A DNA stretch of 64,000 nucleotides from Flavobacterium psychrophilum (lineage in GTDB: Bacteria; Bacteroidota; Bacteroidia; Flavobacteriales; Flavobacteriaceae): assembly GCA_945860385.1 (NCBI GenBank), contig CAMAQD010000015.1, positions 1-64,000 on the forward strand. Reading direction: 5' to 3'. The notes under the pieces were generated by a model. It made no database searches. It was given only the letters and a program-made list of their open reading frames with translations, and was not told the origin of the DNA. Made by a program: the position numbers and the translations under genes. Within the stretch, counting starts at the first letter, position 1. Each line of letters begins with the position of its first letter. This document shows, piece after piece, positions 49,961 to 58,358 of the stretch.

Positions 49961-51085
49961 ATGAAAATTATGAAAACAAAAAATCCATTTCGAATCCTGC
50001 TATTCTTGATTCCTTTATTTATGCTGCAAGCCTGTGGCCAAACTGTAAACAATAAAAACAATTCTCAAACCACTTCAAATATGGAAAATTCAATCAACAA
50101 ACCCGGAAATCCTTATTATTCCAATACCGATACAACAAAGCTAAAAGTCACTGATGCCGAATGGAAAAAAGTGCTTTCCGCAGATTTATATGCCGTTTCC
50201 AGAAATGCCGATACCGAAAGGGCTTTTACAGGAAAACTTTGGGATTCTGATGCAAAAGGCACTTATTATTGTGCCGCTTGTGGTAATAAATTGTTTCGAT
50301 CCGACCAGAAATTTGCCAGTAGCTGTGGTTGGCCTAGTTTTTTTGAACAAGAAAACAAAAACAGCGTAATTTACAAAGAAGACAATTCTTATGGAATGAA
50401 AAGAATTGAAGCCCTTTGCGGCCGATGCGACGGGCATTTAGGGCATCTTTTTGATGATGGACCTAAGCCAACAGGCAAAAGATATTGTATGAACTCTATT
50501 GCATTGGATTTTGTTCCAGACCAAGTGATTTCAGATAATAAATCCAATAATAAATTGGAAACCATAACACTTGGCGGCGGTTGCTACTGGTGTGTCGAAG
50601 CCGTTTACGACAATTTAAAAGGCGTACAATCGGTAGTTTCAGGATTTACCGGAGGAAAAAATCCCAACCCTACTTATGAAGAAGTTTGCACCGGAAGAAC
50701 CGGTCACGCTGAAGTGGTGCAAATCACGTATGACAATACCATCACCAATCTCGACGAAATTTTCAAGGTTTTCTTCACCGTTCATGACCCAACAACTTTA
50801 AACCGTCAAGGTGCCGATGTTGGGACACAATACCGTAGTGTGATTTTTTATGCCAACGAAGAACAAAAAAAAGCAGCTCATTCTATTATTGATCAATTGA
50901 ATTCCGAAAAAGTGTATAGCAATCCAATTGTAACCACTTTGGAACCTTTAACCCAATTTTATAAAGCCGAGGATTACCATCAGAATTATTACCAAAACAA
51001 TAAAAACCAACCGTATTGTGAAATGGTAATTCAGCCGAAAATCGAGAAATTCGAAAAAGTTTTTAAAGACCGATTGAAGAAATAA
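49961..51085 (+). CDS. Bifunctional methionine sulfoxide reductase MsrB-MsrA, lipoprotein
   Basis: A 374-residue fusion with an N-terminal lipoprotein signal (LIPLFMLQAC, Cys25). The MsrB domain comes first: zinc cysteines C104, C107, C153 and C156, SSCGWPSFF, and catalytic Cys176 in KRYCMNSIAL. The MsrA domain follows, with catalytic Cys208 in GGGCYWCVEAVY, then GYTGHAEVVQ-like GRTGHAEVVQITYD and EDYHQNYYQNN. It reduces both R- and S-methionine sulfoxide in envelope proteins. The order is MsrB-MsrA, opposite to the common Neisseria PilB order. It is monocistronic with its own terminator. Confidence 0.94.
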   Translation: MKIMKTKNPFRILLFLIPLFMLQACGQTVNNKNNSQTTSNMENSINKPGNPYYSNTDTTKLKVTDAEWKKVLSADLYAVSRNADTERAFTGKLWDSDAKGTYYCAACGNKLFRSDQKFASSCGWPSFFEQENKNSVIYKEDNSYGMKRIEALCGRCDGHLGHLFDDGPKPTGKRYCMNSIALDFVPDQVISDNKSNNKLETITLGGGCYWCVEAVYDNLKGVQSVVSGFTGGKNPNPTYEEVCTGRTGHAEVVQITYDNTITNLDEIFKVFFTVHDPTTLNRQGADVGTQYRSVIFYANEEQKKAAHSIIDQLNSEKVYSNPIVTTLEPLTQFYKAEDYHQNYYQNNKNQPYCEMVIQPKIEKFEKVFKDRLKK

Positions 51086-51101
51086 TCCTAAAATAGATTA
51101 G

Positions 51102-51127
51102 AAAACCGGAAAGAAATTTTCGGTTTT
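51102..51127 (+). terminator. Terminator of the MsrB-MsrA gene
   Basis: Arms aaaaccg (51102-51108) and cggtttt (51121-51127), extended inward by A-T and G-U pairs, with a GAAA loop at 51113-51116 and a following T-run. Confidence 0.8.
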
Positions 51128-51246
51128 TTTATTGATTGTAGTTTTGAAAATTTATTAGTACTTTTATTCAGAGCATTAGTAATAAATACGTGATATTTAT
51201 TATATTTGATGTTAGAGTGATAATGTTGTAAACGTTCATTTTTTTC

Positions 51247-51315
51247 AAACCATCAATATAGTAAGGTTCAGTAAGAATACTTCAAAACTTAATTTCCTTA
51301 CTATATTGATGGTTT
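51247..51315. repeat. Palindromic repeat element, copy 1
   Basis: Perfect 20-bp inverted arms (aaaccatcaatatagtaagg at 51247-51266 and its complement at 51296-51315) enclose a 29-nt loop. It is not followed by a T-run and lies 74 bp before the GT4 start codon, in the 303-bp gap after the MsrB-MsrA gene. A related element in the opposite orientation lies at 55563-55631; they share the exact 14-mer taaggttcagtaag. Nothing else was seen in this gap apart from the MsrB-MsrA terminator. Confidence 0.75.
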
Positions 51316-51388
51316 AAATTATTGTGAATTTTACTTTTTCACTTGAAATACTTTCTAAATTACTATAATAATATAAAATTCCATTACA

Positions 51389-52615
51389 ATGAAAATAGCA
51401 CTTTTTACCAATGAATTTCCACCAAACATCTACGGAGGCGCTGGTGTTCACATCGATTTTTTAAGTCAGGAATTAGCCAAATTAGGACAAGTTGAAGTAC
51501 GCTGTTTTGGGGACCAAAACGTAGATACCGATTCGATGCACGTTCGAGGAATTAATTCTTCACTTACCAAAATGGTTGATGATGCCAATCCGCACATCAA
51601 AATGTTTCACAATATGAGTCGAAATGTAGAATTGTCGCAAGCCACACCTGAGGCCGATGTAATTCATTGCCACACTTGGTACACGCATCTTGCTGGAATT
51701 ATGAGTCGTGAATTGCTGCAATCTCCTCTTATTTTGACCACTCACAGCTTGGAAACACATCGCCCTTGGAAGGTAGAACAACTAGGAAACGGTTATTTTC
51801 TTTCACGTTGGATAGAAAATAGTGCTTACAATACAGCCGACGGAATTATTGCCGTGAGCCAACAAATGAAAGAAGACGTTATTGAAGCGTATGGCGTCAA
51901 TCCAGAAAAAGTGACGGTAATTCACAACGGAATTGATCCCGAATTCTACCAACCAACATTTGACAACAATTTACTTTTAGAATTAGGAATTAATCCAAAC
52001 ATTCCTTTTGTGCTTTTTGTGGGACGCATTACACGTCAAAAAGGAATTTCGCAATTGATTTCTGCTGCCAAATATTTTAATAAAAACTGCCAAATCGTAC
52101 TTTGTGCCGGAGCGCCAGACACCAAAGAAATTGCCAAAGAAACCGAAGCCTTGATTGCCGATTTGAAAAAAGAAAGAGATGGCGTAATCCTCATCTCGGA
52201 AATGTTGCCCCGCGAAAAAATAAAAGTGTTGTACAGCCACGCTCGCGTGTTTGCCTGTCCTTCTTTATACGAACCTTTTGGCATCATCAATCTCGAAGCA
52301 ATGGCTTGCGAAACGCCTGTTGTGGGAAGCCACGTAGGTGGAATTCCAGAAATCATTGTCGAAGGAGAATCAGGATATTTAGTGCCACTGAAAAGTGTTT
52401 CCAGAACCGATTTTAATCCTGCCAATCCAGAAGCATTCCAGAAGGCTTTTGCTGCCAAAATTAATATTTTGTTAGAAGACGAAGCCTTGGCAACCCAAAT
52501 GGGAAAAGCCGGAAGAGAGCGCGTTTTGAAAATTTTCAGTTGGGAATCTATCGCCAAAACTACGTATGATTATTATCAAAAAGTGATTGATGGGTTTGTG
52601 AAGGAGAAGGCTTGA
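51389..52615 (+). CDS. Family 4 glycosyltransferase, actinobacterial-type glycogen synthase-like
   Basis: A 408-residue GT-B enzyme: KIALFTNEFPPNIYGGAGVH (donor loop), DVIHCHTWYTHLAGIMS, ILTTHSLETHRPWK, VTVIHNGIDPEFYQP, FVGRITRQKGISQLI, and ACPSLYEPFGIINLEAMACE with the E-x7-E pair. This combination matches the short GlgA/GlgM-type ADP- or UDP-glucose-using synthases. It is likely to build alpha-1,4-glucan (glycogen) or maltose-1-phosphate. No other glycogen genes are in the window, so the exact role is inferred from family only. Confidence 0.87.
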   Translation: MKIALFTNEFPPNIYGGAGVHIDFLSQELAKLGQVEVRCFGDQNVDTDSMHVRGINSSLTKMVDDANPHIKMFHNMSRNVELSQATPEADVIHCHTWYTHLAGIMSRELLQSPLILTTHSLETHRPWKVEQLGNGYFLSRWIENSAYNTADGIIAVSQQMKEDVIEAYGVNPEKVTVIHNGIDPEFYQPTFDNNLLLELGINPNIPFVLFVGRITRQKGISQLISAAKYFNKNCQIVLCAGAPDTKEIAKETEALIADLKKERDGVILISEMLPREKIKVLYSHARVFACPSLYEPFGIINLEAMACETPVVGSHVGGIPEIIVEGESGYLVPLKSVSRTDFNPANPEAFQKAFAAKINILLEDEALATQMGKAGRERVLKIFSWESIAKTTYDYYQKVIDGFVKEKA

Positions 52616-52718
52616 TAACATTTGAAATATTATCAGTTTAAAGTCAAACATTAGTAAGAATTAGGAAGTTTCAAATAGTTACTAGCCTAAAAAATAGTAA
52701 ATTATAGTTCAAATAATA

Positions 52719-53564
52719 ATGAGACAAAACCCACTAAATGTAATTGTATTAATTGGAGCTGGTTCAATTGGTCAGGCTATTGTCAGACGAGTTGGCGCAG
52801 GAAAACATATTTTACTTGCAGATATAAGTAAGGAAAACGCCGAAGCTGCCTCAAAAGTATTGAGCGAAGCAGGATTTGAAGTCAGTAATACTATTGTTGA
52901 TGTGTCTTCTAGAAAATCAGTACTGTTACTTATTGAAACTGCTAAAAAAATTGGAGAAATTACTAATCTCATACATACTGCAGGAGTTTCACCTACTCAA
53001 GCACCACCTGAAACGATATTGAAAGTAGATTTATATGGAACTGCTCTTGTACTTGAAGAATTTGGAAATAGTATTGCAGAAGGTGGATCAGGCGTTGTTA
53101 TTGCTTCTCAATCAGGGCATCGTTTAGAGCCATTATCCATAGAACAAAACAAGGCACTTGCCACAACACCAGTAGAAGAATTGCTGACGCTTCCTTTACT
53201 TCAATTTAATCAGGTTAAAGATTCACTTCACGCTTATCAACTTTCCAAAAAAGGAAATTCCCTTCGGGTTATGGCTGAAGCTGTTCATTGGGGAAAACGT
53301 GGTGCAAGAATTAATACTATAAGTCCAGGAATAATAATTACTCCTTTAGCGAAAGTGGAATTAAATGGTCCTCGTGGAGACGGTTACAGACGAATGATCA
53401 ACTTGTGTCCAACGGGTCGAGCTGGTACACCTGATGAAGTTGCAAATGTGGCGGCATTACTTATGGGACAAGACGGAGGATTTATCACAGGAAGTGATTT
53501 CCTTATGGATGGTGGGGTTACAGCAGCATATTGGTATGGTGAATTATCGCCAAATTATAAATAA
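52719..53564 (+). CDS. SDR family oxidoreductase
   Basis: A 281-residue short-chain dehydrogenase. The cofactor motif is atypical (VLIGAGSIGQAIVRR rather than TGxxxGxG). LIHTAGVSPTQAPPE replaces the NNAG motif. Catalytic residues are in IASQSG (Ser) and HAYQLSKKGNSLR (Tyr-x3-Lys). The end reads PTGRAGTPDEVANVAALLMG and GFITGSDFLMDGGV. It reduces or oxidises a carbonyl/alcohol with NAD(P)H; substrate unknown. It stands alone, with 100-bp gaps on both sides. Confidence 0.9.
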   Translation: MRQNPLNVIVLIGAGSIGQAIVRRVGAGKHILLADISKENAEAASKVLSEAGFEVSNTIVDVSSRKSVLLLIETAKKIGEITNLIHTAGVSPTQAPPETILKVDLYGTALVLEEFGNSIAEGGSGVVIASQSGHRLEPLSIEQNKALATTPVEELLTLPLLQFNQVKDSLHAYQLSKKGNSLRVMAEAVHWGKRGARINTISPGIIITPLAKVELNGPRGDGYRRMINLCPTGRAGTPDEVANVAALLMGQDGGFITGSDFLMDGGVTAAYWYGELSPNYK

Positions 53565-53665
53565 AAAAGCTACCAGATAGCGCTGATTTGCAATCCGCGC
53601 CCGCAAACAAAAGCAATAATACTTAAAAATAAAGGGAAAACTTAAAACGAATTAAACACTATAAT

Positions 53666-54532
53666 ATGAAATTAAACTATTTACTATTTTTAGTTGTATT
53701 GCTACATCAATATGGATTTGCACAACCAGCAACCGAAGTGTACTTGCTCAATATTAAAAATAATGGAAATTCTTTTAGTTTCGACCCAAACTCAAAACCG
53801 GTAAACATTAGTAATAATGAAGGCTACGATAACCAACCTAGTTTTATCGAAAAGTTAAATGCTGTGGCCTATGTTAGTTCAAGAAATAAAAAATCCACTG
53901 ATGTTTATTTGTACGATTTAGCTACTGCCAAAACCCAACAATTTACCAATAATAGCCAAGCAGAATATTCTCCAAAAACTACTCCAGACGGTAAATTTAT
54001 ATCTGTAGTAAAAGACACAGATCAAAATCTGACCCGAATTTCGTTGGATGGATTAGTTACTGAAAAACTATATACTTCAAAGGATTCAATAGGATATTAT
54101 TGCTGGTTGAATAAGTCCGAAATTGCTGCGTTTACCTTGTCGAAACCAAAAGTTACTTTAAAATTAATCAATATTAAAAACAAAACCGAAAAACAGTTGA
54201 CAGACAGTATCGGACGGAGTTTGTATAAATACCGTGATGGAATTGTAATTTGTCAGAAGCTAAAAAAGGGCAGTTGGGTGTCGTTTATTGACAAAAAAGG
54301 TACAATAACTCCAATGATTGAATTACCAAAAAATACCGAAGATTTTTATTTAACTAACGATGGATGGCTGTTTTCTTCGAATGAGTCTAGCCTTATTTAT
54401 TGTAATGTAAAGTCTAAAAACAAAGGGTGGCAAGAATTAGCCGATTTGGCGACAATGGGGATTTCTAAAATTTTCCGATTGTCTGTAAACCAAGACAAGA
54501 ACAAACTTGCTTTTGTCTCTGAAGGGCAATAA
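53666..54532 (+). CDS. TolB-like (PD40) beta-propeller protein, secreted
   Basis: A 288-residue protein with a signal peptide (NYLLFLVVLLHQYGFAQ) and PD40/WD40-like blades: DNQPSFIEKLNAVAYVSSRN, TDVYLYDLATAKTQQFTNNS, and AEYSPKTTPDGKFISVVKD. These TolB-type repeats usually bind other proteins or peptides in the periplasm. No peptidase domain follows, so it is a stand-alone propeller. The VOC gene starts 30 bp later and the two may be co-transcribed. Function unknown. Confidence 0.8.
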   Translation: MKLNYLLFLVVLLHQYGFAQPATEVYLLNIKNNGNSFSFDPNSKPVNISNNEGYDNQPSFIEKLNAVAYVSSRNKKSTDVYLYDLATAKTQQFTNNSQAEYSPKTTPDGKFISVVKDTDQNLTRISLDGLVTEKLYTSKDSIGYYCWLNKSEIAAFTLSKPKVTLKLINIKNKTEKQLTDSIGRSLYKYRDGIVICQKLKKGSWVSFIDKKGTITPMIELPKNTEDFYLTNDGWLFSSNESSLIYCNVKSKNKGWQELADLATMGISKIFRLSVNQDKNKLAFVSEGQ

Positions 54533-54562
54533 AAAATAATTTAAAAAATCAATCCATCAACT

Positions 54563-54919
54563 ATGCTAACAGCAATTCATCCAAAGTTACCCATGCGCGA
54601 CAAAAAAGCGACAAGGAGCTTTTATAGTAATAAGTTGGGCTTTCAAGAATTTGGAAGTGCTGACTTTGATGGCTATTTAATGATGCAAAAAGACGGTATT
54701 CAAATTCATTTTTTTGAGTTCAAAACATTGAATCCCAAAGAAAACTATGGACAAGTTTACATCAGGACAAATGATATTGACAACTTTTACCAAACTTTGT
54801 TGGACAATAAAACAAGCATTCATCCCAACGGACAATTAGAAATAAAACCTTGGGGACAAAAGGAATTTGCTGTACTTGACCCAGACAATAACTTGTTAAC
54901 TTTCGGACAAAGTATATAA
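54563..54919 (+). CDS. VOC superfamily protein (bleomycin resistance-like)
   Basis: A 118-residue VOC protein: IHPKLPMRDKKATRSFYSNK at the start, YLMMQKDGIQIHFFEF, QVYIRTNDIDNFYQ, and KPWGQKEFAVLDPDNNLLTF at the end. The layout matches BRP-type bleomycin-binding proteins, which sequester the drug without catalysis. Other VOC proteins are glyoxalases or dioxygenases. It is 14 bp ahead of the cyclophilin gene. Confidence 0.85.
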   Translation: MLTAIHPKLPMRDKKATRSFYSNKLGFQEFGSADFDGYLMMQKDGIQIHFFEFKTLNPKENYGQVYIRTNDIDNFYQTLLDNKTSIHPNGQLEIKPWGQKEFAVLDPDNNLLTFGQSI

Positions 54920-54933
54920 AAACTATCAAAATC

Positions 54934-55506
54934 ATGAAAAAAATATTTCTAATACTAGTTTTACTTTTTACAATCACAAATGCTTCCGCACAAAAAACGG
55001 AAATTTGTTTTATTAAAACTTCTTTAGGTAATATTACCATCGAATTATATCCCAAAAAAGCGCCAATTACGGTCGCCAATTTTTTGAAATATGTTGATTC
55101 ACATTTGTATGACAATACTTCTTTCTTTCGTTCGGTAACTTTAAACAATCAGCCAAAGGATTCCGTGAAAATTGAGGTCATTCAAGGTGGCGAAGTCGAT
55201 TCGACAAAGGTTTTTGCTGCGATTCCACTCGAAAGAACTTCAAAAACAGGCATGCTTCATAAAAACGGAGCTATTTCTATGGCGAGAGACAAGCCCGATT
55301 CGGCTACTTGCAGTTTTTTTATTTGTATCAATGACCAACCTTCTTTAGACTTTGGAGGCAAAAGAAACAAGGACGGACAAGGTTTTGCCGCTTTTGGAAA
55401 AGTAATCAAAGGAATGGATCTAATTAAAAGAATTCAGCAACTTCACCCAGAACAGGACCAATATTTTAAACCTCCAGTAGTGATTCTTTCCATTATTCGA
55501 AAATAA
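54934..55506 (+). CDS. Cyclophilin-type peptidyl-prolyl isomerase, periplasmic
   Basis: A 190-residue protein with a signal peptide (KKIFLILVLLFTITNASAQ) and a cyclophilin core: IKTSLGNITIELYPKKAPIT, FFRSVTLNN (catalytic Arg), GAISMARDKPDSATCSFFIC, and GFAAFGKVIKGMDLI. It catalyses proline cis-trans isomerisation for folding envelope proteins. It is the last gene of the run that starts with the TolB-like gene. The 272 bp after it contain a palindromic repeat and the rhodanese promoter. Confidence 0.92.
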   Translation: MKKIFLILVLLFTITNASAQKTEICFIKTSLGNITIELYPKKAPITVANFLKYVDSHLYDNTSFFRSVTLNNQPKDSVKIEVIQGGEVDSTKVFAAIPLERTSKTGMLHKNGAISMARDKPDSATCSFFICINDQPSLDFGGKRNKDGQGFAAFGKVIKGMDLIKRIQQLHPEQDQYFKPPVVILSIIRK

Positions 55507-55562
55507 TAAAACCTGATTGTATTATATAGTAAAGCTAAAAAACAATCATTTAAGAAATCATG

Positions 55563-55631
55563 AACCATTAAGGTCTTAAGAAAATTAAGATTTCTAATTT
55601 TCCTTACTGAACCTTAAATATCTAAATGGTT
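55563..55631. repeat. Palindromic repeat element, copy 2 (inverted relative to copy 1)
   Basis: Left arm aaccattaaggt and right arm accttaaatatctaaatggtt are imperfectly complementary. The reverse complement aligns along its length with the element at 51247-51315, including the exact 14-mer taaggttcagtaag (here on the minus strand at 55603-55616). The arms have drifted, while the central part is better conserved. It lies between the cyclophilin and rhodanese genes. Confidence 0.65.
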
Positions 55632-55678
55632 AAAAATTGATAGTAAGAAAATCCCTTTTTAAACAAATTTCGACTTGT

Positions 55679-55722
55679 GTAACCAAAGTTACTGTCTGAT
55701 TACAATCCTTGCCTTAATTTTG
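55679..55722 (+). promoter_or_regulatory. Probable Crp/Fnr-type operator and promoter of the rhodanese operon
   Basis: GTAAC-CAAA-GTTAC (55679-55692) is a perfect 5-4-5 inverted repeat. An exact -7 box, TAATTTTG, lies at 55715-55722. With transcription starting near 55728, the operator is centred at about -42, where class II Crp/Fnr activators bind. A -33 TTG is missing, as expected for an activated promoter. The regulator is not in the window. Confidence 0.55.
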
Positions 55723-55778
55723 CTTCATAATAATTTGAAAGACACGTATAAAGTGTAAATTAATTGAAAGAAGAAAAA

Positions 55779-56063
55779 ATGGATTTGGAAAAAATAATTG
55801 CAGAAAATCTAGGTACTATTGTAGATGTAAGAACGTATGGAGAATATAGTGGTGGCAACGTAGCGGGTTCCATCAACATTCCTTTGAATGAAATTCCAGC
55901 AAGAATAGAAGAACTAAAAGCGATGAAAGCACCACTTATTTTATGTTGCGCCTCAGGAATGCGAAGCGGTCAAGCTCAAAATTACTTGTCTCAAAACAAC
56001 ATCGAATGCTATAATGGAGGCTCTTGGCTTGAGGTAAATTACTATAAATCAAAAAACAACTAA
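55779..56063 (+). CDS. Rhodanese-like domain protein (first of pair)
   Basis: The ATG at 55779 (MDLEKIIAEN) gives 94 residues; a TTG at 55764 is a weaker alternative. It is a single rhodanese domain with VDVRTYGEYSGGNVAGSINI and the active-site loop LCCASGMRSGQAQ, whose catalytic Cys starts the six-residue CASGMR loop. It transfers sulfane sulfur, or acts in stress/sulfide handling. A paralogous gene follows 6 bp later. Confidence 0.92.
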   Translation: MDLEKIIAENLGTIVDVRTYGEYSGGNVAGSINIPLNEIPARIEELKAMKAPLILCCASGMRSGQAQNYLSQNNIECYNGGSWLEVNYYKSKNN

Positions 56064-56069
56064 ATAAAA

Positions 56070-56384
56070 ATGATTAACACATTAAAAAAATTATTCGGTA
56101 TTGGACCTGGAGTGAACTATCATGAATTGGTAAAAAATGGCGCCATTATTTTGGACGTTCGATCCAAATCAGAATATGTTGGCGGACACATAAAAGGTTC
56201 CGTAAACATTTCAGTGGATACACTAAGAAACAATTTGGGAAAACTAAAAGACAAAAACAAACCCATCATCACTTGCTGTGCTTCAGGAATGCGAAGTGCT
56301 TCGGCCAAAAGTATTCTGGCTTCTAATGGGTACACACAGGTGTACAATGGCGGCGGTTGGTACAGTCTTCAAAATAAATTATAA
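56070..56384 (+). CDS. Rhodanese-like domain protein (second of pair)
   Basis: A 104-residue rhodanese with ILDVRSKSEYVGGHIKGSVN and the active-site loop TCCASGMRSASAK. It shares the same CCASGMRS loop and overall pattern with the preceding gene, so the two are paralogues from a tandem duplication. The end (YNGGGWYSLQNKL) aligns with YNGGSWLEVNYYK of the first. Its stop overlaps the ATG of the next gene by one base. Confidence 0.92.
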   Translation: MINTLKKLFGIGPGVNYHELVKNGAIILDVRSKSEYVGGHIKGSVNISVDTLRNNLGKLKDKNKPIITCCASGMRSASAKSILASNGYTQVYNGGGWYSLQNKL

Positions 56385-56626
56385 TGATAAGAGAAACATT
56401 GCTCACCGATTGGAATTTGATGCGCATCATCCGCTTGGGATTGGGAATTTATATTGCCGTTCAAGCTGTAGAAACTCAAAGTATGATTTCTATGATTTTC
56501 GCTATATTCTTTCTTTTCCAAGCCTTAACAAACACAGGTTGTTGTGGTTCGAATGGCTGTGCAATTCCAATAAAGAAAACCAATTCCGATAAATCAGAAG
56601 AAATAGAATACGAAGAAGTAAAATAA
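56384..56626 (+). CDS. Small YgaP-like membrane protein of the rhodanese operon
   Basis: An 80-residue protein with two hydrophobic helices (IIRLGLGIYIAVQAVETQS and MISMIFAIFFLFQALTNTGC), then the cysteine-rich TGCCGSNGCAIPI and an acidic tail. It resembles the membrane part of YgaP-type rhodaneses and the DUF2892 family. Three cysteines after the second helix could bind metal or accept sulfur from the rhodaneses. Overlap with the second rhodanese gene supports a joint role at the membrane. Confidence 0.8.
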   Translation: MIRETLLTDWNLMRIIRLGLGIYIAVQAVETQSMISMIFAIFFLFQALTNTGCCGSNGCAIPIKKTNSDKSEEIEYEEVK

Positions 56627-56660
56627 AAATAAGGGCATCCTAGAATTTATACTATATATA

Positions 56661-56692
56661 AAAACCTCGAAAATGAATACTTTCGAGGTTTT
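56661..56692. terminator. Terminator between convergent genes
   Basis: A perfect 12-bp stem (aaaacctcgaaa at 56661-56672 with tttcgaggtttt at 56681-56692) around an 8-nt loop is flanked by T-rich sequence on the right. It serves the rhodanese operon and may also serve the opposing FKBP gene. Confidence 0.85.
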
Positions 56693-56717
56693 TTATTTGA
56701 GCGGAATTACAACAAAT

Positions 56718-57830
56718 TTAAGGTTTAACTGGGTAAGCACTGTCTACATGTATCCTCGTTCTACCAGGTGTTGTATAATCAAATGTTTTATCTGTTTTAT
56801 TGTAAGAAGGAATTCCTTTTGTTTCCGTTTCAACAGCTGTTGTAAAAGGATCATCGACGATGGGATCAAAAGGGAAATAAAGGCTTAATCCCGAATTAGT
56901 TCCCGCAGGTTTTGTAATTTCAAACCTAGTGGTATAATTATCGCCATCATCATCAATATCGCCAAAATCTGGTATTCCATCTTTATCAGTATCATCTGGA
57001 TTTGATGCAGGAGGTGTTGGATATTTAGTCAAATTACTGAAATCATACATATATCCATCTCCATTTAAGTCTTCTAAAAAAGACGGAACACCATCATTAT
57101 CTAGATCTAGTCTCTGAATTTGAAATAATTTAAAACTAAAAACTAAAGGGGCATAAGCTGGAATATCATTCGATCCATTATTATAATAGCTATAGCCAGA
57201 AGGTAAAAACATCACGCCAGCCCCAAAATCATAATGAGATACTGTTCCATCAACATTTATGGTATATCTTCCTGATTTAAATTGTGGTAAAATTTCACTC
57301 CAACCTCTAAGTGGAATAACATTTAAAGTGAATAACTCAAAAAAAGTTTGTGGATATAAATTTTCTTCAAATTTAGTAGCAGAAAGTGCATTTGTAGTTG
57401 CATCACGAGATAAATAATCTCCTCTATAAGCCGTCAATACCCCATCAACATTACTTGGGGAGATTCCCACTCCGGGCCTTAAGACTAAATAATATAATTT
57501 GTAAGTAACACCATTCATACTTGCATTTCTATACCATAATTGAGGATAATTTGTACTACCTGCAACGGCATTACTAGCGTAAGACATTATAGAAGGTTGA
57601 CCTGCATCAATTTTTGCAATAGTTACATTCTGATCATCGACAAAACCGGGGTGATTGATTACTGTAATGTAATTATTATTTAAATATTCCTCAATATCAG
57701 CAATATCAGTTTTATATTGTTCTGCGTAATCTCTTGGTGGTTGAACAGTTGTGGAATTTTCATCCTTAGAACAAGAAAAAAATAAAATGGAGGCAGTTAT
57801 TACTATAAAATAAAACTTAAATTTGTTCAT
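56718..57830 (-). CDS. FKBP-type peptidyl-prolyl isomerase-like lipoprotein with Ca-binding repeats
   Basis: A 370-residue protein with a lipoprotein signal (FIVITASILFFSC, Cys20). The central part looks like an FKBP domain (YKLYYLVLRPGVGIS, VLTAYRGDYLS, LRGWSEILPQFKSG, GAGVMFLPSGYSYYNNGS, VFSFKLFQIQRLD). The C-terminal part has Asp-rich loops (DLDNDGVPSFLEDLNGDGY, DDTDKDGIPDFGDIDDDGDN), like thrombospondin type 3 or dockerin-like calcium sites. This combination is common in Bacteroidota lipoproteins. It should act in the periplasm or on the cell surface. Isomerase activity is inferred from the fold. Confidence 0.85.
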   Translation of the reverse strand: MNKFKFYFIVITASILFFSCSKDENSTTVQPPRDYAEQYKTDIADIEEYLNNNYITVINHPGFVDDQNVTIAKIDAGQPSIMSYASNAVAGSTNYPQLWYRNASMNGVTYKLYYLVLRPGVGISPSNVDGVLTAYRGDYLSRDATTNALSATKFEENLYPQTFFELFTLNVIPLRGWSEILPQFKSGRYTINVDGTVSHYDFGAGVMFLPSGYSYYNNGSNDIPAYAPLVFSFKLFQIQRLDLDNDGVPSFLEDLNGDGYMYDFSNLTKYPTPPASNPDDTDKDGIPDFGDIDDDGDNYTTRFEITKPAGTNSGLSLYFPFDPIVDDPFTTAVETETKGIPSYNKTDKTFDYTTPGRTRIHVDSAYPVKP

Positions 57831-57870
57831 TATAAATCAATTTTTAAGGGCGCAAGATACAATTTTGATT

Positions 57871-57878
57871 TATTTTTG
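57871..57878 (+). promoter_or_regulatory. -7 box (TATTTTTG) before the S4-domain gene
   Basis: TATTTTTG fits TAnnTTTG and ends 31 bp before the ATG at 57910, in the 79-bp gap between divergent genes. It also supports the shorter start codon, since the 5'-extended frame would begin upstream of it. Confidence 0.45.
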
Positions 57879-57909
57879 CGTAGAATTTAACTTCGATTTT
57901 GCAAAATTT

Positions 57910-58299
57910 ATGAGAATAGACAAATATTTATGGTGCGTTCGCTATTATAAAACTAGAAATATGGTAACCGAAGCTTGCAAAAAAAATCACGTTACTGTAA
58001 ATGGGCAGGTTGCTAAGCCCTCAAAGGAAGTTTTCCCCACAGATAAAATTACTTTCAGAAAAGACCAAATAACTCAAATCATTACCGTTCTTGATATTCC
58101 AGCAAATCGTGTTGGAGCCAAATTGGTCGATGTATATCGAAAAAATGAAACTCCGGCAGAAGTATACGAACATCTTGAGTTATTAAAATTATCGAAAGAA
58201 CATTATCGAAAAAACGGAACTGGAAGACCAACCAAAAAAGACCGCCGTGATATAGATGAATTTGGTAATGAAGTAAAAAGCGAGATAGATGAAGATTAA
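57910..58299 (+). CDS. S4 RNA-binding domain protein (HslR-like)
   Basis: The ATG at 57910 (MRIDKYLWCVRYYKTRNM) gives 129 residues; an upstream in-frame ATG at 57823 would overlap the divergent FKBP gene and is unlikely. Residues 1-60 form an S4 domain (RIDKYLWCVRYYKTR, KKNHVTVNGQVAKPSKEVF), like heat-shock protein Hsp15/HslR, which binds stalled 50S subunits with peptidyl-tRNA. The C-terminal basic tail (YRKNGTGRPTKKDRRDIDEF) is the usual RNA-binding extension. Confidence 0.9.
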   Translation: MRIDKYLWCVRYYKTRNMVTEACKKNHVTVNGQVAKPSKEVFPTDKITFRKDQITQIITVLDIPANRVGAKLVDVYRKNETPAEVYEHLELLKLSKEHYRKNGTGRPTKKDRRDIDEFGNEVKSEIDED

Positions 58300-58358
58300 A
58301 AAACGTTTTCAAAACTTAAACCGTTAAACCTTAACCTTTGAACCTTAAACTAAAAGTA

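Noticed and set aside
52036-52557. 173-codon open frame antisense to the GT4 gene
   Set aside because: It is a shadow of a GC-richer glycosyltransferase gene; no motifs and no promoter.
58306-58358. Repeated TTAAACC/CCTTAA-like words before the PRTase gene, possibly a third palindromic element
   Set aside because: The words are similar to those in the elements at 51247 and 55563, but there are no paired arms and no extended alignment.
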